Positions 1-10,144 of a DNA stretch of 64,000 nucleotides are shown in pieces. This stretch comes from Gnetum montanum (taxonomy: Eukaryota > Streptophyta > Gnetopsida > Gnetales > Gnetaceae), in NCBI GenBank assembly GCA_015680685.1, contig MNCI01021041.1, positions 217,552 to 281,551 on the forward strand. The letters run 5' to 3'. Under the pieces are notes generated by a model. The model ran no database searches. It saw nothing but the letters and a program-made list of their open reading frames with translations, and was not told the DNA's origin. Position numbers and translations under genes: made by a program. Numbering within the stretch: the first letter of the stretch is position 1; every line of letters starts with the position of its first letter.

Positions 1-1010
1 AGCCATACTTCTTGAGATTAAGCCTAAGCTCATACTTGAGGCATCATTTAAGTATAAGGTCAAGGTCATGTGCATGGTTGTTGGCCACTTTGGACTTAAC
101 AACTATATTATCTATGTAATCATTAAGCAAACCTAGCATATAATCACTAAAGATATACATCATCACTCTTTGGTAGGTTGCTCCTACATTCTTTAGGAGA
201 AAGGACATTGTAGTCTAACAAAAGATACTCTAAGGGGTCATAAAGGTCATAATAAGTTAATGTTCTAGGTTAATCCTAATTTGGTTATATCCTGAGAACC
301 TATCCATAAAGAATAATAAGGCATGTCTAGTCGTAGTATCAATAAGTTGATGAATACTAGGCAAAGGGAAGTCATCTTTGATGGTTGCCTTATTTAGGTC
401 TCAAAAATCTATGCAAATGTGTATACTCCCATTTTTCTTAGGGACTAACACTATGTTGAATATCCATTTTGCATAATCAACAACTCTGATGAAATCAGCT
501 TGGTATAGTTTTATGATTTCTTCATGAATTGCCAAGGCCAAATTAGGTATAATATTATGAACCTTTTGCTTAACTAGTTTAATGCTAGGATCAAGGATGA
601 TGTTGTGTTGCACTAGGAGTGGATCTAGACATGGCATATCTTCATATGACCAAGCAAAGATCTTAATGTTATCTTGTAGAACATTGGTGATGTCTTGAGC
701 CTATTGAGGTTCTAGTGAGAAACTTAGTTTTAGGGTTTTTTCCTCACCATTGTGTGTCATGATAGGATCCTCAACTAAAGAGTCTTTGGTAATGTTGCTA
801 GCTTCTATGTCAAGGGTTTTGACTAGGTTTTTGGGCCATTGTAGAGGTTTCTCTATTGAGGCTATGTGGTCAACAAGACCCTTAGGCTCAAGATCTAGGC
901 AATTAGGATTAATACACCACTCAACATCACCATGGGTCTTGTTTAGTCTCAAAGGTAAACTAATTTTCTCCTAGGTACTCATACTTCTATCTTGCATGTC
1001 AACCATAAGC
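1..1010 (-). pseudogene. Tat-lineage Ty3/gypsy reverse transcriptase fragment, cut by window edge
   Basis: Read on the minus strand, this is the linker and first half of a gypsy reverse transcriptase. The linker (952-701) carries WPKNLVKTLD, and the RT start (637-401) carries KLYQADFIRVVDYAKW and VPKKNGSIHICIDF. Both align with the same parts of the Tat pol at 33252-36734 (WPKHLV, KLYQAGFIRVVDYSKW), which is why I place it in the Tat lineage. The catalytic YxDD box reads YIDN at 118-107, so the second aspartate is lost. In-frame stops interrupt it, so it is dead. RNase H and integrase would lie to the left, outside the window. It is AT-richer and more decayed than the Tat copy at 22446-39700, hence probably older. 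Confidence 0.85.
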
Positions 1011-1549
1011 ACATTAAGTGGCACTTCGGTAAAAATAAGTAAATAATGCCAAAAAAATACAAAATATCTTAGTAACTATGCAAACACATGTTATTTCAAG
1101 GTCAAATGAGATGCGAACAAGGTCAACCAAGGCTATATGAGGTAGGTGAAGAGAAATAAGATGGAGCAAAGACCACATAAGGTTAAATAAAAGTTAAACA
1201 AGGTAAAATTAGTTAAAGCATAATGAAACTATGAGAAATAAGGTCAAACATGGTCAAATAAGGTTACACTTTTGCTAGTTTAAGGCCTTGGTAGGCCATG
1301 TTGATAATTTAACGATTTAGTAGGCCATGGTTACATTGTATCAAATGATGGTTAAGGATGGTCAAACCCATCACCTAACACCAATCAAAGGCTAAACAAG
1401 GGTCAAAAGAGGCCATAATGAAGAAAATAAGGTAGATATGATGAAATTCAAGCTATGTAAAAGCTAAATGAGCTTAATTGATAGTAATAAGGCCAAAATA
1501 AGTGAAAAAACCATGACACAAGGTCAAACCAATTGAGGTGAAAAATGTT
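1011..1549. repeat. degenerate AAGGTCAA-rich repeat tract
   Basis: No gene is visible. The octamer AAGGTCAA and close variants recur irregularly from about 1095 to 1525. A longer unit with TTTTGCTAGTTTAAGGCC at 1269 returns as TTTTCTAGTTTTAGGCC at 2309, beyond the solo LTR. This suggests a decayed tandem array into which the LTR inserted. It lies upstream of the minus-strand RT fragment, so it may be the gag-pol spacer of that Tat element; that is inference. Confidence 0.45.
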
Positions 1550-1572
1550 TGATGAGACGCAGATTGCACAAG

Positions 1573-1634
1573 CCGCGATATCGCGTACGCGATATCATGT
1601 CTTTCCTTGCGATATCGCGTACGCGATATCGCGG
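1573..1634. repeat. palindromic CGATATCGCG block upstream of the LTR TATA box
   Basis: Two GCGATATCGC arms face each other around GTAC, forming a perfect inverted repeat. A second partial unit stands beside it. The block ends 15 bases before the TATA box. The same block, in different copy number, occurs in the other LTRs of this family. Confidence 0.85.
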
Positions 1635-1648
1635 TCCGCTGCCATATC

Positions 1649-1656
1649 TATAAATA
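1649..1656 (+). promoter_or_regulatory. TATA box of solo LTR 1
   Basis: TATAAATA in the context CATATCTATAAATAAGAGG, identical in the other LTRs of the family and at the same distance from the palindrome block. Confidence 0.75.
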
Positions 1657-2008
1657 AGAGGCGGCACTCCCCTCATTTATCATCCTAGGCGTAAAGTAGG
1701 AAAGATCTAGCGGATTGATGACCCCAGAGATAGAATATTTTCCATGTGCCCGTAGTAGGAGTCCCCCAAGTGAACGGTTCTTTATTCCAGCAGCTTTGTA
1801 CCTGAACGCAAGTTGTGTACGACAATAAAGACGAGCTTTGCGGATAAACCTTGCAGTGCATGGATAGGTTTAATTAATGTTATTTACTGCTTTCCTAGTG
1901 ACGCGGCATGAGTACGACTTGGTTACGAGCGTTGACGAACGTGTACGGCTAGCCAAGGAATCGGCTACTCATTACGAGTAGATTCTCTCAACCCTTTCCT
2001 CCTAGAGC

Positions 2009-2039
2009 NNNNNNNNNNNNNNNNNNNNNNNNNNNNNNN
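2009..2039. other. assembly gap, 31 N
   Basis: Run of unknown bases inside solo LTR 1. The true length is not known. Confidence 1.
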
Positions 2040-2264
2040 CCTCATAGCTTAGGAGATAAACTGAAAAATACCAAAAAAATCATATACCTCAGACTTGCTT
2101 AACCATACACCATGACACATACAAGCAAGCCTGGGAAGACAACGAACGATTAACCCCAAGCATTTCTTGTGGCGTTAAGGCATTTAGTCTGTGGAGTTCG
2201 ACTGGATCGCGCGTGCATGCTCGTATTCGTATGGTTGAGTGTAGGGTTACCTCGCCACTCATCA

Positions 2265-2525
2265 ATGTTGATGAAACAAGGCAAACACTAGTTAAAAAGA
2301 GTTTGATTTTTCTAGTTTTAGGCCTTTGTGGACCATGGTAAGAGGCTACAAAGTTGATAGGTGCATTTGGACACCTATGGAGGCTATTTTGAGGTTTTTT
2401 GGATTAAAAATGAGTTATTTTGGGTATCCATGCTAGATCCATGTTGAGGCCATGCTAGCCAACATGGGTCAAGTGACTCCTAGCATGGATAGGATGCCCT
2501 TTCCATTGCTAGTACTCTTGATCTA
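2265..2525. repeat. continuation of the degenerate repeat interrupted by solo LTR 1
   Basis: It resumes directly after the target duplication with a unit resembling 1260-1320 (CTAGTTTTAGGCC and GTGGACCATGG). No coding sequence is seen. Confidence 0.4.
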
Positions 2526-2850
2526 GATTTAAGCTTAGCACAAAGAGAATGCCTCATGAATCTCAATCTCTTAGACAAAAATAGATTGGTAGATTAAATA
2601 GGTGAAATCCATAAAAATTACTTCAAATGTAGACATGATGCCAAAATAGAACAAGTATTTATCAAACTAGGTTTTAAAGCCCTTTACTATAATCCTAGTC
2701 ATGTTCCATAAAAGGCTAATTTTCAAACATTATGGGAGGGACCTTATATCATCCATGCCACATACCAATCCATCATCATGCAAATCTATCATCCAAAAAA
2801 TTCAAAAAAACTTATCCTTATTAATATCTAATAAGTGAAATCATACCATG
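2526..2850 (+). pseudogene. element X: C-terminal end of an Athila-like integrase
   Basis: The plus strand reads LSLAQRECLMNLNLLDKN, then LWEGPYIIHATYQSIIMQIYH with a few stops. This matches the integrase tail of element D near 49340-49610 (IAQKEQHMNLKVLDENR and GPYLIHSTFQSCIM). In gypsy elements this is the last part of pol, and a noncoding module follows, as here. The catalytic core and everything upstream are missing. The left edge meets the unrelated repeat at about 2525, so X is truncated on its 5' side. Family placement rests on the match to D. Confidence 0.7.
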
Positions 2851-5169
2851 AATTTCCTTCCTCTTGCATGTACTCTACCATGACCCTAAAATCAATTGTA
2901 ACTCATTCAATCTTTCTACTCTCCACTCTTCATCGTAGTTGTGGGGGTGTTGAGTTTGACACTTAGGCACCAGCTCTTCTTTTCAATTCTTATTACATTT
3001 TTTATTTCTTATCAATTTTCTATATTCTTTGATATCTTTTCCATTCTTTCATACTTTTCTATTTGTTACTCAATTTTCATTCTTTGATATCTTTTAAATT
3101 ATTCATACATTTTTCCATTATTATTATTTTTCTATGATTTTTCACTATATTTCATGTATAGATTTCTATTTATTTTTATAATAAAGTGTAAAGGAATAAA
3201 ACAAGATGTAGTTCAAACAATGAGAATATCATCCCATATTATCAAATTAAAGGACTAAGTATATATGTAGTAAGACAATACCATCCATCTAGCCATTTCC
3301 AATAATAAGAGGTACTTAACATGCACATCATGACATTATTTTCACAATAAAACTAGAATAAACTTGTGATTGTTATGCCTACATAGAAAAGTGAAGAACC
3401 AAATGGGAATGCAAAGGGTGTGATATCAAGAGGACTTGTGGATTCTCTAAGGCTACTACTATGAGTCTTATCTTGCTGTTAAATTGTATTGTTTACTTGA
3501 GTTATAATGAAAAGTGAAAGTATGTCTCTAATAAGTGCTACCTTATCATGTCACTGGAAAGACATGTTACCCATGCCTGAAGATAGTCATATGATAAGGT
3601 CAACACATTAAAAAACTAATAAATGCACAGAATAAAAATTTCTAGGGTTTCCATTGGAAAGACATGTTATCCATGCTTAAAGGTAGATAACTTCTTAGAA
3701 ATTTCAAGATTTCTTGGACTCACATTGGTTATGGAGCTAGAAAGACATGTTACCCATAACTTAAAAAATAAAGTGTGCTATTAATAAACTACTTCCTTGA
3801 ACTTCCTTGCCAAGTTTTTAGACTTGCAACTATCGTAGTCTTATGGTTAGTTTTGGCATGATGTAATGCAATGTCATCGATAAGTCGTATGGACTTGGTT
3901 TGGATCTTAGATGGAAGGGCTAATGATTACTTTAATCATACATTACATACAATAATTCATTATGCCTATGGAAAGGCATCTCATGTGTCATGTTCTACAA
4001 TCCTTGCTACTTCCATTCCACCTCACTACTACATGCAATCATAATTTAATGATTTTGTATAATATAGTGTTATCTTCTTATTGAGTTAATACCAATATGT
4101 ATGGTTTGGAAGATAGGTATGTTTTACATTCAATGAACACTTGTAGGTGTGATTATACAAGGGAACTAAGGGCTAGATCCTACTTTGTGGAGGACCCACT
4201 TGTATATCTCTTATGCTTGAAACCTAATGATTAATTCCACATCATTGTATGCCTCTGGAATGGTTATTGTTACTTTCCTATCTACTCGTCTTCCATCATA
4301 CATTCGACAATTTCTACCAACCCTCTTTTACAAACCTAATAGACTTACTTTGCTTAAATTTCTTCTTTCACATACTTTTGATAACAAATTATTACATTCT
4401 AAGCATCATCCCTGATCAAGAACCCTTTGGACAATATTTATACATTTTAGAATTTTTATTTCACTTTATTTTTACATAGCAAATTTCTCAAAATATGGAA
4501 AATTTTGATGGTGCCATTGTAGCTATGATGTATGATTCCCTGCAACATCGCATCGACGATGTCATATCTATGATAGATTTGTTATAAACTCCTATGTATA
4601 TGCATAAGAGTTAGCAGAATTTTCATTTTTTTCATTTCATACAAAGAGAGTTCATGTCATTTTTCTAATCCTCTAGCAACCAAATTTCAAAAATTCATAA
4701 CTTCCTCATTGTAGCTTCGATTTTCATGATTCTTGAACCTTCTTGATCATGGAATGACTAACTTAGTCATGGGAGAGAGTCCTATGCATAATTTGTGTGA
4801 TTAGTATTTTTAACACTTGAATGAACATATTAAGGGTAAGAACAATAATAATTGATCACATTTGAATTAGATAACTAAATAAAAGCTAATAAACTTAAAT
4901 ATTCTTCCTAATCAATCATTAAAATACAAGTTAAACCAAATAATAATAATTATGAGAGGTCATAAAAGAACTAACTTATTCATAAAACATTAGAAAATAC
5001 AACAATTAAGTATTTCATTTCAAATTTTTTTTAACTCTAAAATCTTAATTAGGGCTAAAAAGTAATAATAGATTTTGATGAAATAAAAAAATCCAATAGA
5101 GGATTATGAACCATTAGGAACTTATTGGAAATCCTTGGGTAATTTTAAATGGATTTTTTATGATTGTAG
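2851..5169 (+). other. element X: long noncoding module between pol and the extra ORF
   Basis: AT-rich with no gene. It shares segments with the same position in elements D and E: GGGTGTGATATCAAG at about 3418 (compare 50180 and 59528) and GGAGGACCCACTTGTATA at about 4190 (compare 51080 and 60257). It contains three spaced copies of a GGAAAGACATGTTACCCATG-like motif at 3556, 3656 and 3739. Confidence 0.6.
3556..3775 (+). repeat. three spaced copies of the GGAAAGACATGTTACCCATG motif (element X)
   Basis: Copies start at 3556, 3656 and 3739, each followed by a CTTAAAGGTA-like tail. Element D has four copies at 50315, 50413, 50494 and 50558. The first two spacings are 100 and 83 bases in X against 98 and 81 in D. 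Confidence 0.75.
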
Positions 5170-7940
5170 ATGGCTCCTAAAAGACCTGCATTCGAAGGAT
5201 CCTCACAATAAAAAGTAAAAAGACCTAGAGGAAGAGGACATGCTAGGGAACAAAATTTGCAAGCTAAGAAAGAGGCCTAGTCTTTTAACATTCATCAGCC
5301 TACACCTACAACTGAGAAATCCACACAAGCTGAAGCTAAAGAACCACTCACTCAAGAGCAAGGACAACACCTCATGTTATCGAATGAGTGCCTCCAAACT
5401 ATCCAAGAGAAATCCATAATGTCCATAGTCATTTTGGAACTTAATTTTTGACCATTGATGAAGTTTGTATCTGCTAATATTTAAGAGCAACTCCAAGCCT
5501 CTTCTCTTTGGCCCATATTATCATGCAATGGTAAATGGTATTTAAGGGAAGTCTATCAATTTTGGAAGAACAATAAGGATGATGCCACTGTTAAAATTGA
5601 AGAAATTAGAGTGCCATATTTAGTAGAGGAAATAGTTAAGGTACTAAATCTTCCTAATGTTGGAGCCAATATTGCACAAATATCTACAAGGTTTGACATA
5701 GATGCAAAGAAGCTATGGCTACAAAGGACCTATGGAACAATTGAAAAGCAATACAATGGATTGTCTACTAAAGAAAAGATATATTTCAAGATTGGGACCT
5801 ATCACATTTCTCCAACCAAAAGACTAAATAAAATTTCTACCTATGTAGCTAGAGGAAGCACCATTCTCATGGGGAAATTTCAAAAAAATATGGCTCATCT
5901 ATTATTCCTAGAAATTAGGTTTGAGAAAAAGAAGGCATGAAAAACTCACATTATCATTCCCTTACCTCATTAGAAGATTATGCAGACAAGTAGGAATTTT
6001 GGGATATATCATTGATTTCCTTTGAAAATCCTAGAATGCATCCTATGCTAAGTTCTCAAAGCTAGTGCCTCCCAAGAATAATCAATTGGAAAAGCTAGTG
6101 GGCATTATGGGAGTTGTAAGATCTACACTAGTAGGAAATGTTCTAGCTTGACGAAAAAAGCAAGTAAGACCTAGTGGATCAACACCAACTGGTGATAGAC
6201 TAGGACCAAGTGCTCCACTAGCACAACAAGACTACAGACCCTTCACGAGTCATTTAGAGAAAATTGCTGAAACCATTGATTGGGGAAATAGAGAGGTCTC
6301 TAGTATGTATCAAGTAATAGATAATCCAAGAAGACCTAAAGTATTAATAGGACCTACTAGTGGCCAAATTTTATTACATGCAGAAGAAGATAAGGATTAA
6401 GAACAATAAATATTTGGAAATGTTGCATCCTTTTAGGTTATGCTAGAGATAGGAGCAACAACCATAGTAGTGGTTATGTAATACTAGGATGAAGTAGGAG
6501 TAGTAGAGGTAATTAAAAATCATATCAAAGAATCCTTAATGTTCTTGTTGTGTCACTATTAGATATAACTAGAGCCAAAGATGTTAAAACCATAGTAAGA
6601 ACCTCCATGGCCCCACAAGAACATTAAGATATTTTCAATCGGCTATTGTAGATAGGGAAAGTGATGTAGAATATTTTTGATATCCCTAGCGATATCACTA
6701 TAGTGCAATCTAACCTTATTTTAATGAAGGGGAAGTTGGTGATGGTAGAAACTAGGGCAAAACATGTAGAAAATAAAGTGCAAAGATTACAAGCAGAATT
6801 AGCTGCATTAAGAGAAAAAAGACAAGACCCTACATGAAACATTGCACTAGACCAGTTAGAGTAGTCTAAAATTGAAAAGATAGTCCAAATAATAGCTAGA
6901 AACATCCAGGTGGAGATGGAGAGGTAAAAGGTAATGTGAAACATCTTAGTGGTAGATTCTCAAACCTATGCTCATGCCAAAGTCTTGACAGTGTTAGAAG
7001 ATGAGAATAAAAGGATTGCAACTAAAAACATGATGTTGATGGACATTGAGAAGTAAACGAATGTTTTAGAAAAATGCATCCATCAACTAAGAGAGTAGTT
7101 TACTAGATTCAACCTTGACATGAGAAAATTGGCCAGAGAAAACATGATCCTATCAATGAAAGAATTCCATTTAATAGAACAAAAGTTAGCCATTGAAATT
7201 AGCTTGTTGCAAAATGAGGCCAAGAAGCATGAAAGGTTAAAAGATCACTTTAGAGTTCAAGTGGGCATGTACAACCATAGTAATGAAAAGGAAATCTAGA
7301 TGGCCAAGGCCAAGATTAGCCTACTTATGATACAAGCATGTGATTGGTAGCTAATCTTAGATGATCTTATCCATGTAAATTAAGAAGAAATAAAAAATAG
7401 AGACTTACAGATAGAGGACCTAATAGAGTACCTGGGATTAGCAAACCTTTGCTATGCTAATCAAGCCATGTTCACAGTAGGTAGGCCTCAAACTAAACTA
7501 GAGTAGTAAGCAGTTGTAGTGTATGTGCTATTCGAGAAGGAGTTTGTAGATAGAAAAGTTGCACAATAGAAACTACACATCGTAAACTTTAAGCTCCAAG
7601 TGATCAAAGTTAGCTACTAGGATTAAAAAGATGTAGTAGCAAGTATGACTAGGAGGATGACAGATATCAAGAATTGAGAAAAATAGCTAGAACATTTGAA
7701 GAAGAAAGATGATAATTCATGGCTTCGTATGTAAATGGTAATAAAATGTTTCCATAGTTTTCATGTCCATGGGAAGTACTGACTCTAGCAAACATTATTG
7801 AATTTTACTAGATGGTACATGATCCAAGATTAGAGAAAGAAAAAATTTAGGCATTACTCAACAAATACTATTTCTAAAAGCCCAATGAAAAAGAAAAGAA
7901 GCTGATGGAGGAGCCACCACTACCTAGAAGTTAGAGGATA
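5170..7940 (+). pseudogene. element X: extra ORF in the env position, globular part plus coiled coil, decayed
   Basis: The reading starts at ATGGCTCC (MAPKRPAFEG), directly after a splice-acceptor-like TTTTTTATGATTGTAG. It then has a basic stretch (KRPRGRGHAREQ), an acidic and glutamine-rich linker, and a globular part holding GKWYLREVYQFWKNN, VPYLVEEIVKVLNLPN and LSFPYLIRRLCRQVGILG. From about 6720 to 7900 the text is a long charged helix, probably coiled coil (LQAELAALREK, HLIEQKLAIEISLLQNEAK). A frame change lies near 5935, and most stops are TAG. It sits between integrase and the 3' LTR, where Athila-type elements carry an env-like ORF. The globular part recalls the plant domain filed as putative plant transposon protein; that is from memory and unchecked. 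I saw no clear membrane segment, so envelope function is not shown. Confidence 0.65.
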
Positions 7941-8146
7941 AATTGAGCTTTGTTATTTTATTTTATCAATGTTGTTAATCATGCAATGCATGATAATTTT
8001 GTAAACACCATTCAAACCACAATATAGCATTCATAATAGAGTTAGTCATGTAAATAAGTCATAGTATCTAAGTCTATATACAACCCCATAAATTTTGTAA
8101 GGAACAATAACTTGAGGATGAATTTTTAGTTAGTCATGGGGGTATG
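7941..8146 (+). other. element X: 3' leader to the LTR with polypurine tract
   Basis: TTTTGTAAGGAAC, then TTAGTCATGGGGGTA, directly before the LTR. Element E has the same arrangement at 60990-61029. The purine run near 8137-8146 is the expected plus-strand primer. Confidence 0.75.
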
Positions 8147-8850
8147 ATAAAACCCTTATCTCAATTAGCTATGATACCATAGTTGTGCATACGTCATTGT
8201 TGATGTGATGTAGTGGGTCATGGTCATGCCTATAAATACCAACATACCATTGTGTCAAAATGAAAAATATTTCACCAACCCTTAGTTGAATTCTTTTAGT
8301 TTGTTTTTTTGAATTAGACTTAGTGATAGAGTGAATGCCTGTAGTGTGGTACTTAATAATTGTATAGAATCTTTATTTGAGTGGATTGTTCTTAGATACA
8401 ATTCATGACTAGAAATAAAGATCAAGATTATCTTTTACCATTGCAGCATTCTAATTAACTCAATTTCACTTAGTTTAATTTTACCTTTTAGCATGTTCAC
8501 TTTACTTAAGTAATGTACAATTTCCAAGTACTTTGTTTTTTCTACATATTTTAGTAATCGTTTGGTACCCTAGCAGTAAGTTCACTTGATTCACTTAGTA
8601 GTGAATTCACTTGGTAATTCCAGTGATGGATACATGAGCCCTTGATGTGTACAAAAAACTAGAAATAGATACTTATTGTTATAGGCTAACATAGATTTAC
8701 ATTTATGCTATACTTAGACTTAGACATCATCTTCACTTTTATTATGTTGGTACTTAGGATGATTAAAGCCAAACAAGATTAACATATCATATACCTCACT
8801 AAGAGTTAAACCATATAGCTTGAACTTCACTAACTAAATGTGAGAAGACA
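8147..8850 (+). mobile_element. element X: 3' LTR, truncated at its end
   Basis: It starts TGATAAAACCC right after the polypurine tract. It has TATAAATA at 8231-8238 and ATAAAGATCAAGATTATC, matching the AATAAAGACGAG region of the TGATGAG family. Near 8760-8845 it follows the family's ATACCTCA and GAGAAGACAATGA segments. It then stops at a junction with Tat integrase sequence instead of reaching a CTCATCA end. Confidence 0.75.
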
Positions 8851-9060
8851 ATGAGAAGCATGTTGGACTTAGAGACATCAAGGAAGAGTACCTTGTCCTT
8901 AAGCATTTTCCTAATGCTAAAATGATCAAGTTCTCATCAAATTGGTAAGGCCCATTCATCATTGTGAAGAGCCTTGGCAATGGAGCATGTTACTTGGTGG
9001 ATTTAGATAGGAATTAATACCTAGACCTAGTGAGAAAGCCATACCTTAAATAATACTGCA
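8850..9060 (+). pseudogene. Tat-lineage integrase C-terminal end
   Basis: The plus strand reads EEYLVLKHFPNAKMIKFSSNW, then GACYLVDLDRN and VRKPYLK before a stop. This matches the end of the Tat pol near 36560-36730 (LILKVFPKHVRKFSANWQGP and HSYLKPYYI). Only this end is present, and the rest of the element is not seen to the left. It probably belongs to an old Tat insertion whose noncoding tail continues to the right. Confidence 0.75.
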
Positions 9061-9061
9061 T

Positions 9062-9062
<1 letters not shown>

Positions 9063-9114
<52 letters not shown>
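9063..9114. repeat. (AG)26 microsatellite
   Basis: Uninterrupted AG dinucleotide run of 52 bases directly after the Tat integrase end. Confidence 0.98.
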
Positions 9115-9118
<4 letters not shown>

Positions 9119-10144
9119 TAAGCATCATCGGGTTTTCTTTAATTTTTTTCTCATCTCATCTACATTTTATTATACTATTTTTGGTCCCTTCCCTATTTTA
9201 CTTTTCCTCTTTCTATTTTCTACTACAAGTTCTTTCCTCTTTTTTTTTTGATTTAATCCATCTCCCCTAATCTCCTCTTATCATGTTCTATTAACATTTC
9301 TTATTACAACACAGTATGGTAAATATATTTATTAGTAATTTTCCTCATGTGGTAAGCAATGAATGTTTTATCTTTTTTAATTCCATGTAAGGGTGTGTTG
9401 AGTTTTTGTGGGATAGGAAGGAAATTCATTTATAAAGCATCAATAATCATTAAAGCATGGGATTCAACCATGCCTCCTTTCTATGACATAGTATCTCATC
9501 TTAGTATATAGGCAATGTCCCTCATTTCTTTTCATAGTTTTATTGTTTTCTTGATTTTGAAAGTCTATTTTTCATCTCTCCTCTTTCACTTCTCTATTCT
9601 TTCTTCTAACTCCCTTTCCTATCTCATACCTTTTCCTCTCATTAGCATATTTAGTAGGAATTAAGAAAGTTGGGCTATTCTAGTAAGGGTGTATTAAGAG
9701 CATAAGTGGAACAAGGTGTGAATATCATAAATGATATTCTTTGGGTCATCTTGATTGTAGGATTTAGTCATGCCCCCTTTATGTGGTATAGCACCATTCC
9801 CATTATTGATGTATTGGAAATATTCTAATATTCTTCCCTTCTCCCTTTTCATTTTACCCAATTTTTTTCTTTTGTAGTTACATTTATTTAGTATTTTTTC
9901 TCTTCTTAATGGACCCTCCTTTGAATTCTCAGTAGCATCCATAAAGAAGGGGCAATACTGTATACACTTTTTTGGCTCTCTTTGAATCAAAACTAAGTGT
10001 GGTTTCAACATCATTTCATCAAGATTTAAGTACCAAATTTATGAAATACATCATCATAAGACATATTCTCAACTCATGAGGACTGGTAAAAATCTTTTAG
10101 ATTTATAATCCAACTTATAAATTCAATTTTTCATTATCCTCAAA
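9115..10144. other. AT-rich noncoding DNA with a degenerate duplication
   Basis: No gene seen. Two stretches about 300 bases apart look alike: near 9400-9520 (GGGTGTGTTGAG, GATTCAACCATGCCTCC) and near 9685-9800 (GGGTGTATTAAGAG, GATTTAGTCATGCCCCC). This fits the variable noncoding tail of a Tat element. Confidence 0.4.

Larger units (their letters stand above)
1550..2264 (+). mobile_element. solo LTR 1 of the TGATGAG family (same family as E and F)
   Basis: The unit begins TGATGAG and ends CTCATCA and is flanked by a perfect 5-bp target duplication, ATGTT (1545-1549 and 2265-2269). No primer site or internal sequence follows, so it is a solo LTR left by LTR-LTR recombination. It matches the 5' LTR of element F at 62475-63405. 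It contains a CG-rich palindrome block (1573-1634), a TATA box (1649-1656), and the family's AATAAAGACGAGCTTT segment. A 31-base run of N (2009-2039) makes its length uncertain. Confidence 0.92.

Noticed and set aside
1573-1634. CRISPR-like or satellite array
   Set aside because: The CGATATCGCG repeats are few, lack regular spacers and lie inside LTR promoters.
4227-4479. Two overlapping short plus-strand ORFs with hydrophobic text
   Set aside because: Short, in AT-rich noncoding module of element X, no conservation in D or E.
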